Below, piece after piece: positions 10,766 to 22,841 of a DNA stretch of 64,000 bases (position 1 is the first letter of the stretch; each line of letters starts with the position of its first letter). A program made the position numbers and the translations under genes. Source of the stretch: Delphinapterus leucas. Taxonomy: Eukaryota; Chordata; Mammalia; Artiodactyla; Monodontidae. The notes under the pieces were generated by a model. The model saw only the letters and a list, made by a program, of their open reading frames with translations. It was not told the origin of the DNA and ran no database searches. The DNA is taken from assembly GCF_002288925.2 (NCBI RefSeq), contig NW_022098058.1, positions 878,021 through 942,020 of the forward strand, given 5' to 3'.

Positions 10766-11699
10766 ACTGTGTATACAAAGCACCTGGCGCAAGAGCAATG
10801 TTCAACAGTGTCTATTAAATGTTTGTGGAGGGACATTGTGAGGTCCAGGGACAAGTGGACATCAAGGGAGCCCTGTCTTTCCCATCCTGTCCCCAAATAT
10901 CTGGGATTCTACGAAGAAACACTTAGATTCACTTATTTCTATGATGGATTAGAGATTTCATGCATTTCCCCTACCTGAGGGATATGCATTTAAAGAGGGG
11001 CTTCTGATGCCAGCTCGGGTTGCAAAATACCCCTCCCTGGTCAGGCACAGCGAGCAGGCGTGGGAGGGAGTGGCTGAAATCCATCGGGGGCGAGTTCCAA
11101 ACCCAGGTCACATGCTTCTACACGGGGTCGCCTTTGGGGGAGAATGTTTCACCTAAATTAATTAACTTCACCCTGAATTAGACCTAGCCTAAACCCTAAT
11201 TCTAATCTAAATTAACTAACTTTCAGAATGGAGAGAAGAAGCAGGTGGACACCTACCCTACCCACAGGTAGAGAGCTGCCCCAGGCTTCGACCAGCTTTC
11301 TTGCACCTGAAAAGCTTCTTGAAGTTCAGACTCAAAGAAAAGATGATTAAGTGGCCTGGTCAATTCAAACAGAAGGGGAGCTGCCCTCCCTGCCAAGCCA
11401 CCCACCAGGGATGGGAGTAGCGTGAGGGCTCTGTTCATTTTCTCCTCCAGCCTGACCTTTGGTTTGTCCTCCCAGGTGGGCTTTGCAGCGCCCAGGGGTC
11501 CTGTCCGGCCTAGAGACAGCTGGGCATTGGGAGGCCCCCCCACCAGCTACCCAGGGCATCTAGAGAGGGGACGGCCACCACGGCATCCAAATGAGGCTCC
11601 AGGCAGGGGGACTGAACCTCGAAGCAAAGCCTGGCTCCCCAGAGCTTCCCTAACCTAATTCCTCTGAAGGATCTGGGCAAAGTAAACGGACAACCTTCC

Positions 11700-12574
11700 G
11701 GAAAGGATTCACCATTCTAGACGCCATTAAGAACACTCCTGATTCATGAGAAGAGGTCGAAATACCAACATTAACAGGAGTTTGGAAGATGCTGATTCCG
11801 TCATGGATGGCTTGAAGGGGTTTCAGCCTTCACTGGAGGAAGGAGCTGCAGATGGAAATCGCAAGAGGACTACAAATAGAAGCGGGGCCTGAAGATGTGG
11901 CTGAACTGCTGCAATCACATGACAAAACCTGAACAGACGAGGAGCTGCTTCTAACAAATGAGCAAATAAAGTGGTTTCTTGACATGGAGTCTATTCCTGG
12001 TGAAAATGCTGTGAAGACTGTTGAAATGACAACGAAGGATTTAGAGTACATCAACTTAGTGGATAAAGCAGTGGCAGGGTCTGAAAGCACTGGCTCCAAT
12101 TCTGAAAGAAGTTCGGCTGTGGGTAAAATGCTACCAAACAGCACTGCATGCTACAGAGAAATCATTCACGGAAGGAAGAGTTCATGAATGTGGAAAACTT
12201 CACTGTCGTCTTATTTTAAGAAATTTCCAGAGCCACCCCACCCTTGAGCAACCACCACACTGATCAGCCAAGCAGCCATCACATCAAGGCAAGACCCTCC
12301 ACCAGCAAAACAATGGTACCTCACTAAAGGCTGAGATGACGGCTAGCATTTCTTAGCAATCATTTTTAATTAAGGTATGTAGAGCTGACCCCTGAACGAC
12401 AGATTTTCGAGTGCACAGGGGGTCGGCACCCCTAACCCCTCCATTGTTCAAGAGGTTAAAACATAACTTTTATATGCACTAGGAAACCAAAAAATTCGGG
12501 ACTCGCTTTATTGCAATATTCACTTTATTGTGCTGGTCTGGAATTGAACCCACAATACCTCTACGGTACGCCTG
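11700..12574 (+). mobile_element. Tigger1-type DNA transposon remnant (copy A)
   Basis: The frame at 11984-12187 encodes [16 protein letters not shown] and [15 protein letters not shown], recognisable as the C-terminal part of the Tigger1 (pogo/mariner superfamily) transposase. Degraded coding sequence (TVMDGLKGFQPSL-like) lies upstream. The right end carries the Tigger1 terminal sequence 'actcgctttattgcaatatt' through ggtacgcctg at 12574. The 5' half and left terminal repeat are missing and the frame is broken, so it is a fossil. A smaller element interrupts it at about 12383-12457. Confidence 0.85.
12383..12457 (+). mobile_element. Small MITE-like element nested in Tigger1 (copy A)
   Basis: About 75 bp interrupt the Tigger1 3' region between 'taattaaggtatgta' and 'aaacataacttttatatgca'. 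The ends ctgacccctgaac and gttcaagaggtta are imperfect inverted repeats, as in small nonautonomous pogo-type elements (MER44-like). Family name uncertain. Confidence 0.5.
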
Positions 12575-13037
12575 GCAAAGGTTTTGTATAGACATGTATT
12601 TTCAGTTTTCTCGGGCATATACCTAGGAGTGAAATTGCTGGGGCATATGATAACTCTCTTGAACCTTTTGAGGAGTTTTGCATCCCCACTAATACAGCAT
12701 GAGGGTTCCAGTTTCTCCACATCCTTGAGAACACTGCTAACATCGCTCTTTTTGGATTCTAGCCATCCTACTGGATGTGAAGTAGTATCTCAGTGTGGTT
12801 TCCATTTGCACTTTCCTGATGTCTAATGCTACTGAGCGTCCTTTCATCCTTTCTGTGCTCACTGGCCATTTGTGTATCTTCTCTGAAGAAATGTTTATTT
12901 ACTCTCTGCCAATTTTTTAAATTGGGTTGTCGTTTTATTATTGGATTTTAAGAATTCATTATATATTCTGGATACAAGTCCCTTATCAAATATACAATTT
13001 GTAACTATTTTCTCCCACTCTGTGGGATGTCCTTTCA
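12575..13037 (-). mobile_element. Old L1 fragment, ORF2 3' region (copy A)
   Basis: Read on the minus strand this is diverged L1 ORF2 C-terminal sequence; the plus strand has 'cctaggagtgaaattgctgg' and 'ctgatgtctaatgctactga', the reverse of common L1 wording. It ends abruptly where a younger L1 3' end begins at 13038. Confidence 0.75.
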
Positions 13038-13236
13038 TTTTTTTTTAACATCTTTATTGGAGTATAATTGCTTTACAATGGTGTGTTCGTTTCTGCTTTA
13101 CAACAAAGTGAATCAGTTACACATATACATATGTCCCCACATCTCTTCCCTCTTGCATCTCCCTCCCTCCCACCCTCCCTATCCCACCCCTCTAGGTGGT
13201 CACAAAGCACTGAGCTGATCTCCCTGTGCTATGCGG
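13038..13236 (-). mobile_element. Young L1 3' UTR end, cut by the duplication junction
   Basis: Starts with a T-run (the L1 poly-A tail in reverse), then 'aacatctttattggagtata', the reverse of the terminal L1 3' UTR. It stops at 13236 after ctatgcgg, where the minisatellite of copy B begins. It is a by-product of the tandem duplication; the full element is at 22842-28845. Confidence 0.93.
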
Positions 13237-13239
13237 GAG

Positions 13240-13317
13240 GGAAGGCAGGAGGAAAGGACAGAGGGAAGGCAGGAGGAAAGGACAGAGGGAAGGCAGGAGG
13301 AAAGGACAGAGGGAAGG
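13240..13317 (+). repeat. 24-bp GA-rich minisatellite, 3 units (copy B)
   Basis: Same three units as at 3436, now abutting L1 sequence at the duplication junction. Confidence 0.93.
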
Positions 13318-14236
13318 AGAGACGGAGGGAAGGAGAGAAGAAATAAAAATCCCCATGGGCAGTGTCACTCTTGAGTGGACCAGGCCACCTAAGGAATCTT
13401 CCCACCCAGAGGATGACCTGTCCAGTACCCACACCTACCTCCAGGAACTGGATGTTGAGTTCTAGCATCTTTGGAATTTTCCAGCTCTGGTACATTTATT
13501 TAGAGATGGGTCCAACCAAGCCCAGGTGGCCCTGCTCTTTAGTCCGGGTAGAAATGAGCCATAAATGCATTTAGTCCACTCCTTACCCCCCCTCCCGCCC
13601 CAATGATCTCTCAGTCTCCACTGGGGCTTCTAGCACAGGACAGCATCAGAGACACACTCAGACATGAAGACAGAGGACACATCCTAGCAATAACCTTGCT
13701 GCCAGCAAACTTGCTCCCTGGTGTCCTTACATTTACCAATGCTGTCCAGATGCAGGAACATCAGGGCATGTGGGATGGCCTGGGAGGTTCATGAGGCCGG
13801 GCCAGGGCGGCAGCTTACAACTCTCACGTACTTCCTCCGGCCCGCATCGTTTTAGGCCGCTTCTCAACATACGTTTCATTCCTCTGTTCCGTGGAGAGAG
13901 AAAAACATGTTTTAATCTTGGAAAGCGCTGTGAACTTGCAGCAGTAAACGCGGGAGTCTGGGTTTTACCACCTACTTACCTCTGTGGCCAAGTCACGGAG
14001 CCTCTGAGACTCACTTTCCCTGGGTGCTGACCTCATGGGGCTGTGAGGAAATAAGACTTCATTGATGTGAGGAGTGCTTTGCAAACCGTTAAATCCTGTA
14101 CATCTGAAGCTGTTTTCTCACGTTGACAATCCTCACCCCAGGACCGTCCTATGAAAATATATTTTCTCATCCAATCAACCTCCATCTTATTCATCTTCCA
14201 GATCGAACTCTTGTGTCTTTTCAATTCAGTAAGACC

Positions 14237-14240
<4 letters not shown>

Positions 14241-14284
<44 letters not shown>
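14241..14284 (+). repeat. (GT)22 microsatellite (copy B)
   Basis: Same length as the copy A tract. Such tracts mutate fast, so the equality bears on the age or reality of the duplication. Confidence 0.97.
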
Positions 14285-14286
<2 letters not shown>

Positions 14287-14348
14287 CAGAGAGAGAGAGA
14301 CTGTGCCAGGCAAGGAAAGTAACTCCTTTGAATCCCAACTGGTGTGAT

Positions 14349-14564
14349 GAGAATTTGAGATCTTTACCTCTTCAGAGAAGCCCTCCCTGACCACCTCAGC
14401 CCACTGAGAAATCCCCATTTTCAGAAACGCTGGTGCCTGACTACAGACTTCACCTGTAATTGAACATGTCCAGTCTCCCCGGTGCTGTGTTAAGTGCCTA
14501 GAATAAGTCCCACACACCACAGTCCTTTATATATTTACCATGATCTTTCCTATTGCACATACCT
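14349..14564 (+). repeat. L2 LINE fragment (copy B)
   Basis: Duplicate of the L2 piece at 4545. Confidence 0.5.
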
Positions 14565-15113
14565 GTCAATAGCAATGTGCTGAGAGAACAATGCTGGATT
14601 ACCCAAGAACACCCCTCAGCAAATTAACCACTAGGCTCAGTCAGTCCTTTGTTTCCCGGAACAATCTCTCTGGGGAAATCCGGCTGAAAGAGGGCTCTTT
14701 GTGACAAAGTGTGCTATTCAGATATGTTCCCTATTCTTCCCAAGAGGGAGTGATGGCAGAGACAAAGTGCGATGCTTCCAATTCCACAAACACGTCCACT
14801 GACCGTGGATGTGACAACTCAGCCCCTATTAAGGAACTAGTGTCAAGACATGCATTCTCCACTTGCAGACACCAGTGGCCTAGGTTAAGGCATGACCAGA
14901 GAGAAAAGGCCTTCTTCGGAAGGAACGGAGCTTGGAATAGAAGCAGGGTGTTCTTTTTTTTTTTTTTTTAAAGTAGGCTGTTCTTGGGCAGAAGAAAAGG
15001 TTTATTGAGAATAAGGGGCTTCGGAATGTGACTTCTTTTGGAAAAGTAGGGCCTAGAGGAGCCAAGAGTCACTTAAACCCGGGTGTTCTCTTCACAGCAC
15101 ACAGAATGACTGG

Positions 15114-15214
15114 GATTCTCATGATGTCTATTCTACAGAGGAGGAAACTGAGGTTCAGAGAGGGGGAGGGGCTTGCCCCAGGCCTCACAGCTGGTTAAAG
15201 AAGGCCAGTGTGGC
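15114..15214 (-). repeat. MIR SINE fragment (copy B)
   Basis: Duplicate of the MIR at 5310. Confidence 0.65.
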
Positions 15215-15843
15215 TGGTGCAAAGCCTGAGGCAGATCTAGCCAGGGGCAGGCACTAGCCCCCCAGCCTGGTCGCTGTGGTGACCAGAGTGCCTGGCGGCC
15301 TGAGTGTTTTACCTGAGGGAGACATATGACCGGTGATTAGGCAAGGGGTTGGCAAGGGGGTTGGGTATGAACCGCACGGAGGTAAGAGAGGTGACTTGAG
15401 ACAGTCCCCTGGAATCACTGGAGAGTCAGTCCAGATTCACACAGGGCACACGAAGGAAGCAAAGCTCTTCTCCTGTCTGCCTTACCGCCCCCTGCCCCGC
15501 TTCGATCAGTCCATCTCTGGTGGGAGGAGAGAACCTGAGGGAAATTCCAGTGACCTGACAGCTCCGACTGCAAACCTGTCCCAAGCCCCAGGCAGCCCTG
15601 TCTCCCCACCTCCACCAATTCCAACAGCCCTCTCATTTTCCTTTTCCATTCAAAAAAAAAAAAAGGGGGGCATTTCTTTATGGAGGTCTGACTTTCCTCC
15701 TGGGACGTTGAGCACACCATGGCAGAGCGCACTCTGCTCTCTTGTGCACAAGCATTCATTCAGTAAATAGTTTGCTAAGCACCTACTGTGTGCCCGGCAG
15801 GGTGACCCTGGATGGCAGCACTGAGCCGGGAGGTGAACTCCAC

Positions 15844-16039
15844 CAACCAGTGACCCTGAGCTGGATGAGAAAATCAAGACAAGCAGAAGGACTGGGATCC
15901 CGAGTTACAATTCCACCAGGAATGCACAGCCCTGTGTGGCCAAGGGCAAGTCCCCACACTCCCTGGCCTTGGGTTCTTCCCCTAAAAATGAGGGTACTGG
16001 ACAATCTCTGAGAATCCTCACAGCTCTCCCTGTCTATCA
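15844..16039 (+). repeat. MIR SINE fragment (copy B)
   Basis: Duplicate of the MIR at 6040. Confidence 0.5.
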
Positions 16040-16603
16040 TCCTCTAGGTCTAGTGAGCAAAACACACACAGCGGAGCTGCGAGCACAAACAGACCGTGTG
16101 ATGAAGCATGCTCAGTGCCACCGATGGCTCAGGCACTCAGTAGGTACTCGGTAAACACTAGCAGAAGGACCGAGTACGGACGGTGAGGGAGACGCTAACA
16201 CACTCGGCCAGGAGAGGGAGGCTTCAGCAACTGAAACGTCACTTTTCACCTCTCAGGCTGGTGAAAGTGAAAGAGAAGGGTGCCTCATGGGATCTGAGGC
16301 TCTCGAACATCGCTGCCACGACTGTGTTCTGGAAGAGCCTCCTTGGAAGGAACCTGGACAAGATGTATCAAAAGCCTTAAAAACATGGCTACCTTTGGGC
16401 ACAGCAGCGAACACTTCTAGTGAGGTAACCTGGAAACAATCCTGTAAAAATGCCAAGAGATAGGTACACAGACTCTCATCAGGCGTTGCTGGTAACGGTC
16501 ACAAGGGATGAGCGGAGGAAGACTGTTGGATGTGCATCCAGTGAAAAACCACGTGGAGGGGAAAAACGACAGAATTGATCTGTGCTAACTGACATGGAAT
16601 GGT

Positions 16604-16614
16604 CGCGCGCGCGC

Positions 16615-16649
<35 letters not shown>

Positions 16650-16654
16650 CGCAC
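16604..16654 (+). repeat. CG/TG/CG alternating block, Z-DNA candidate (copy B)
   Basis: Same block as at 6800, same length. Confidence 0.95.
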
Positions 16655-16660
16655 CCATGT

Positions 16661-16725
16661 GAGGAGGGGGAGGACGAGGGGGAAAAGGAGGACGAAGGGA
16701 AGGAAGAGGGAAGGGAAGAGGAGAA
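16661..16725 (+). repeat. Polypurine tract (copy B)
   Basis: Duplicate of the tract at 6857. Confidence 0.85.
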
Positions 16726-17698
16726 CTGTCCCCGCAGTACATGACAAACACATAGGGGTGGTTTGACTAGTTTTACTACCTGTATGTTCTGATTCTCGTA
16801 GTACATAGGGATTATCTTTGCAATGTGAAAAGAGAGACTCTGTTTCCAAAAGCCTCATCACAGACCAATGGAAGTACCTCCGGCCTCCACTCTCTGCCCC
16901 TCCTGCACATGGAAAGTGCCCCCCGGCTCACATGCTGGTGAGCTCCCCAGCGTCCCCAGTCAGCTCTGGCTTGAGTGGGGCTGGGCAGCCAGTGGAAAGG
17001 CAGAGGAGCCCCTTGCAATGTCAAGCACGCAGCTTCCCCCCACCTGTAAGGTGCTGGTGACACTTCATCAGCAGCGTCCTAGAAGGGCCACTCTCCAGCA
17101 ACATGTCCTCACAAGACGGATGCACCAAACCAGGGCGGGACAGCCAAGGTCCCCGCAGCCTGGGATTTGGGGCGAGCCGAGTGCAGGACCTCTTCCTGAA
17201 TGAGCAGCCTCCCAGAGCTGACCCAGGACACCCGACGCGAGGGCAGGACCCCAAGAATTCTACAGCCTTAGGACATGAGGAACACAGACACACGTGTACG
17301 TTCATTTCACACAGGATGAGTCTGAGGTGTGGAACAAGGAAGGTGACATTGTTCAATGTCACCCAACGAATCAGAAGCCGAGCTGAGACCGGGACGCCAG
17401 GCTCGGGGTGCTGAGTACGTGCCCCGCTGACCAAGCCACCTCTCCAATACGGCACAGACACCAAACTCCTAGTTCTTAACAGGCTGCTTCAAATCCCACC
17501 CCGCGGCCCCTTCCGAGCCCCTGGTCCATCCTGTCGGCCTCCCCTCCACCGACACCGCCCTGCTCCCTGGACCAGGCATAGCTCCCGGGGCAGTGCAGGT
17601 CTCCCAACACCCCCTCCTCCCGTGCATTCCACCTCCACGCCCTTGCTCAGCCCCTTCCCCTGCTAGGAGTGTCCCGCTGCTCCAACTGTCAAATCCCA

Positions 17699-17804
17699 CA
17701 CCTTGCCCACTTCACAGATGGAGAAACTGAGGCTCATGACATTAAGTGATTTGCCTAAGACTGCCCCGCTAATTGGTATCAGACCAGATCTCTGACTCCC
17801 TCCT
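17699..17804 (-). repeat. MIR SINE fragment (copy B)
   Basis: Duplicate of the MIR at 7895. Confidence 0.7.
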
Positions 17805-18121
17805 GGTCTGTCACCCATTTTCTGAAAACTGTGTGTTCTGGAGCTACGGACCAGGGTGCTAGAGAGTGGATGTGCCCTTTGCTTGTGAAACAGTGACTTG
17901 GACAGGACTTGGCGGCGACAGCTCGTCTCTGCTCTGTTCAACATCAACACAAAGGCCGGGGGCTGGAATCATCACCCTGTGGCTTGTGAAGGCTTGTCTG
18001 CCCGCAGAGCATCCGATGCTGGCCAGGGTCCTAGCTGTGGGTCAGAAGGCCTGTGCGTGGGTTCCCAGGCTGCCTCACCACATGGTGGCTGGGATCCAAG
18101 GGCAAGCACCACAAGAAAGAG

Positions 18122-18194
18122 TAGAGACAGACAGTAAGCCAGAGACACAGAGAGACAGTGAGCCAGAGACAGAGAGAGACAGACAGAGACCCAA
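18122..18194 (+). repeat. Degenerate GAGACAGA simple repeat (copy B)
   Basis: Duplicate of the repeat at 8318. Confidence 0.8.
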
Positions 18195-19923
18195 GAAGAA
18201 GCCACACCGCCGTTTGTAGCTTAGTCTCAGAAGTCGCAGCGCGTTCCTCTGCCACATTCTGCCCCACAAAGCAGTCACGAAGCCCCACCCAGGCTCGGGA
18301 GGAGGAGAACAGACTTTGTCCTTTGCAGGGAGCGGTGAGGTGCTGGAGGCATGTGTGACTAAAAGTGCTGCTGTGCCCCTTGGGGAAAATACACAATCCC
18401 ACCACGTCAGTGAGGCGTTCAGGAAGCTTCAGTGAAAGAAGAGGTGGGATGGTGCCTGGTGCACGGTGAACATCCAAGAAACAGGAGCTAGGATGTGGCC
18501 GCTGCCTACAAGGATGCCCAGGAGTCTGGGGACCACAGGTCAGGAACCAGTGGCCACGCCCAGAGGACTGAGCTGGAATTTGTCCTCTGCACCCCAAGCC
18601 ACAGAGCTCAAGGTTCCCTTCACTGTACCCTGGTCTGAGTGAACCAGAGGCCTAGGGCACGAAAACCACGTTAGTGAGCGTTTTCACCACGTGCCCCCCA
18701 CATCCATCACACCCCAACATTATAGCCCAAGGTCCCAGATTAGGAGCCAAGGGTGTTGGTCCTAAAGAAACCACACATCCTAAACAAGACGCGAAGTACT
18801 GAGCAAACCGCTGAGAAATGAGAACAGAAACCTCTGCAGGCCGCAGGGCCAGTGGAGACGCATGCAGCTTGCAGAAACAGAGGCTCAGATGTCCTCCTGG
18901 CCAGCAAAACGGTCCCTGGCAAGCCGGGCGCTTCTGGCCCACCCTGGGGACCTGCACCGCCCAGCTCTGGGCCAAACTGTCACCGGGGGTCTGTCCTCTC
19001 TCTCCAGTGAAGATCACAGCACAGAGATTTCAGCGGAAAGCGGCCACAAGTATCACTGCTCCCAGAAGTGGTTTTCTGTTCTTGTTGTTGTTTGTTTTTT
19101 ACATCTCGGTACATTTCTCTCTAACGGTGGGAAGTCAGGCACAGCGTGACAGAGAAGTGACAGAGAGAACAAGCAAAGGCCCTGCGGAGCCCCTCCAAGC
19201 CAGCGTCTACATACACATCCCAGCAGTCCTGAGGGCCGGCACAGCATATGGAGAGGCCGCAGGAAATCGGAACAAAGACACAGGAGAATCATAAAGACAT
19301 TAAATGTTGAGCCAAAAAGGACTCCAGAAATCGTGTCTCGCCATCTCCCTGCTTTTTAGAGAATAAAAGTGAGCTCCAGAATGGGGTCAGGACTGGCCCC
19401 GCTTGCTGCTGCTTCCTTGCAGGGCCAGGCCCCTATGGTTGCAGCTCTGGCCTGTTCGCAGCTTCATGGCTCGGGGCAGTGAGCCCTCCAGGTCCAGGGC
19501 CTGCACCACCTGCGCCAGAAGAGCTGCTTCTGGACCACCTGGAGGTGGGGGCAGGGGGCTTAGAGCCCCAGTTCCAGCCCCAGGGCAGGTCTAGGCACCT
19601 AATTTGCAAGGCCAGGTGCCAAGTGACAATGCAGAACCCCTTGTTCAAAGTTGATTAAGAAAGTGACAGAAGCCTGAGCTAACGGAGGGGCCATGGGCCC
19701 ATGAAGCCCACCCGCCCGCCCACCACCCTTCGCACGGTTCTCTCCATCCCAAGGACTATCTGACTTACTCCCTAGGTATCTTGTGAAGCTGTCTCCCCCT
19801 CCCCCATCTCCACAACACTGCTCCACTCCAAGCTGCCAGCCACACACACTCCGGACACTGCCAACCCCCTTGTCCCCTCCCACCTGCACTCCATATAGCA
19901 GCTAGTTGCCTTTTAAAATGACA

Positions 19924-20204
19924 CTTGTGATGACGTCATCCTCTGCTGCAAATAGTTCAATGTCCTCCCCCTGCCCCCAGGGGTAAAGACCAAAGGCTTT
20001 AAGGCAGCCCAGGGCGCCCGAGTGGTCCAGGCCCTGCTGCCTACACCAGCCTTGTTTCATACCACCCTCTTTCCGGTCCCCTGAGCCTCAGCCACTGCCC
20101 ACACACCGTGGCCAAGCGACCTCCTGCTCATGCCTCTTACCCCAGCCAACCCGCCACAGCTTCCTGACTCCATCAGGACCACTCGTCCTGCAGACCCCTC
20201 CTCC
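19924..20204 (+). repeat. L2 LINE fragment (copy B)
   Basis: Duplicate of the L2 piece at 10120, with the CRE octamer at 19931-19938. Confidence 0.55.
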
Positions 20205-20458
20205 TTAGCACCTTCCACGGGTGTGATTTCGTGTACATTTGTGTGGGTTTCTGGGTAATGCCAGGTCTGGTTGTGGTCACCACTGGGCCCCTGTGCCTAG
20301 TATGCTGTGCGTGCACAAGACACGTGAGCAATGAGTTGGCTGATGAACCAACGGCTGTCTCAAATGTGCAGATCCTGGGACTGATAGTGTGCCCGCCTGG
20401 TCACGAGGGGGAACAAGGAAGCCTCCTCAACTGTAACAATATGACTAGGTGACCTTCC

Positions 20459-20569
20459 TCGAATGGATGCTGTAAGGATAAGACTGTGCTGAATGTTAAG
20501 TGAAATCATTACCCTGTACACCTGAAACAGTGCTGTGTGCCAACTGTACCTCAGTTAAAAAAAAAAAAG
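20459..20569 (+). repeat. Short L1 3'-end-like fragment with A-tail (copy B)
   Basis: Duplicate of the piece at 10655. Confidence 0.35.
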
Positions 20570-21503
20570 ACTGTGTATACAAAGCACCTGGCGCAAGAGC
20601 AATGTTCAACAGTGTCTATTAAATGTTTGTGGAGGGACATTGTGAGGTCCAGGGACAAGTGGACATCAAGGGAGCCCTGTCTTTCCCATCCTGTCCCCAA
20701 ATATCTGGGATTCTACGAAGAAACACTTAGATTCACTTATTTCTATGATGGATTAGAGATTTCATGCATTTCCCCTACCTGAGGGATATGCATTTAAAGA
20801 GGGGCTTCTGATGCCAGCTCGGGTTGCAAAATACCCCTCCCTGGTCAGGCACAGCGAGCAGGCGTGGGAGGGAGTGGCTGAAATCCATCGGGGGCGAGTT
20901 CCAAACCCAGGTCACATGCTTCTACACGGGGTCGCCTTTGGGGGAGAATGTTTCACCTAAATTAATTAACTTCACCCTGAATTAGACCTAGCCTAAACCC
21001 TAATTCTAATCTAAATTAACTAACTTTCAGAATGGAGAGAAGAAGCAGGTGGACACCTACCCTACCCACAGGTAGAGAGCTGCCCCAGGCTTCGACCAGC
21101 TTTCTTGCACCTGAAAAGCTTCTTGAAGTTCAGACTCAAAGAAAAGATGATTAAGTGGCCTGGTCAATTCAAACAGAAGGGGAGCTGCCCTCCCTGCCAA
21201 GCCACCCACCAGGGATGGGAGTAGCGTGAGGGCTCTGTTCATTTTCTCCTCCAGCCTGACCTTTGGTTTGTCCTCCCAGGTGGGCTTTGCAGCGCCCAGG
21301 GGTCCTGTCCGGCCTAGAGACAGCTGGGCATTGGGAGGCCCCCCCACCAGCTACCCAGGGCATCTAGAGAGGGGACGGCCACCACGGCATCCAAATGAGG
21401 CTCCAGGCAGGGGGACTGAACCTCGAAGCAAAGCCTGGCTCCCCAGAGCTTCCCTAACCTAATTCCTCTGAAGGATCTGGGCAAAGTAAACGGACAACCT
21501 TCC

Positions 21504-22378
21504 GGAAAGGATTCACCATTCTAGACGCCATTAAGAACACTCCTGATTCATGAGAAGAGGTCGAAATACCAACATTAACAGGAGTTTGGAAGATGCTGAT
21601 TCCGTCATGGATGGCTTGAAGGGGTTTCAGCCTTCACTGGAGGAAGGAGCTGCAGATGGAAATCGCAAGAGGACTACAAATAGAAGCGGGGCCTGAAGAT
21701 GTGGCTGAACTGCTGCAATCACATGACAAAACCTGAACAGACGAGGAGCTGCTTCTAACAAATGAGCAAATAAAGTGGTTTCTTGACATGGAGTCTATTC
21801 CTGGTGAAAATGCTGTGAAGACTGTTGAAATGACAACGAAGGATTTAGAGTACATCAACTTAGTGGATAAAGCAGTGGCAGGGTCTGAAAGCACTGGCTC
21901 CAATTCTGAAAGAAGTTCGGCTGTGGGTAAAATGCTACCAAACAGCACTGCATGCTACAGAGAAATCATTCACGGAAGGAAGAGTTCATGAATGTGGAAA
22001 ACTTCACTGTCGTCTTATTTTAAGAAATTTCCAGAGCCACCCCACCCTTGAGCAACCACCACACTGATCAGCCAAGCAGCCATCACATCAAGGCAAGACC
22101 CTCCACCAGCAAAACAATGGTACCTCACTAAAGGCTGAGATGACGGCTAGCATTTCTTAGCAATCATTTTTAATTAAGGTATGTAGAGCTGACCCCTGAA
22201 CGACAGATTTTCGAGTGCACAGGGGGTCGGCACCCCTAACCCCTCCATTGTTCAAGAGGTTAAAACATAACTTTTATATGCACTAGGAAACCAAAAAATT
22301 CGGGACTCGCTTTATTGCAATATTCACTTTATTGTGCTGGTCTGGAATTGAACCCACAATACCTCTACGGTACGCCTG
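21504..22378 (+). mobile_element. Tigger1-type DNA transposon remnant (copy B)
   Basis: Duplicate of the Tigger1 remnant at 11700, with the same damage and the same nested element (about 12383-12457 in copy A, 22187-22261 here). Confidence 0.85.
22187..22261 (+). mobile_element. Small MITE-like element nested in Tigger1 (copy B)
   Basis: Duplicate of the element at 12383. Confidence 0.5.
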
Positions 22379-22841
22379 GCAAAGGTTTTGTATAGACATG
22401 TATTTTCAGTTTTCTCGGGCATATACCTAGGAGTGAAATTGCTGGGGCATATGATAACTCTCTTGAACCTTTTGAGGAGTTTTGCATCCCCACTAATACA
22501 GCATGAGGGTTCCAGTTTCTCCACATCCTTGAGAACACTGCTAACATCGCTCTTTTTGGATTCTAGCCATCCTACTGGATGTGAAGTAGTATCTCAGTGT
22601 GGTTTCCATTTGCACTTTCCTGATGTCTAATGCTACTGAGCGTCCTTTCATCCTTTCTGTGCTCACTGGCCATTTGTGTATCTTCTCTGAAGAAATGTTT
22701 ATTTACTCTCTGCCAATTTTTTAAATTGGGTTGTCGTTTTATTATTGGATTTTAAGAATTCATTATATATTCTGGATACAAGTCCCTTATCAAATATACA
22801 ATTTGTAACTATTTTCTCCCACTCTGTGGGATGTCCTTTCA
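22379..22841 (-). mobile_element. Old L1 fragment, ORF2 3' region (copy B)
   Basis: Duplicate of the old L1 piece at 12575. Confidence 0.75.

Larger units (their letters stand above)
3431..13236 (+). repeat. Tandem duplication, copy A (about 9.8 kb)
   Basis: This interval recurs in direct orientation at 13235-23040 with a constant offset of 9804 bp. Every stretch I compared is the same, including the (GT)22 tract (44 bp in both), a 16-T run, the poly-A runs and the CG/TG/CG block. The left edge falls at the start of a 24-bp minisatellite: base 3430 is g where the junction has c at 13234. The right edge lies inside an antisense L1 3' UTR: base 13237 is g where copy B continues with c at 23041. 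The two overlapping bases (gg, 13235-13236) are microhomology at the junction. Contents are listed separately; no gene is included. Confidence 0.97.

Noticed and set aside
11984..12187. Transposase-like frame as a possible domesticated gene
   Set aside because: Only the C-terminal part of a Tigger1 transposase is present; the upstream frame is broken and the terminal repeat is still attached, so it is a decaying transposon.
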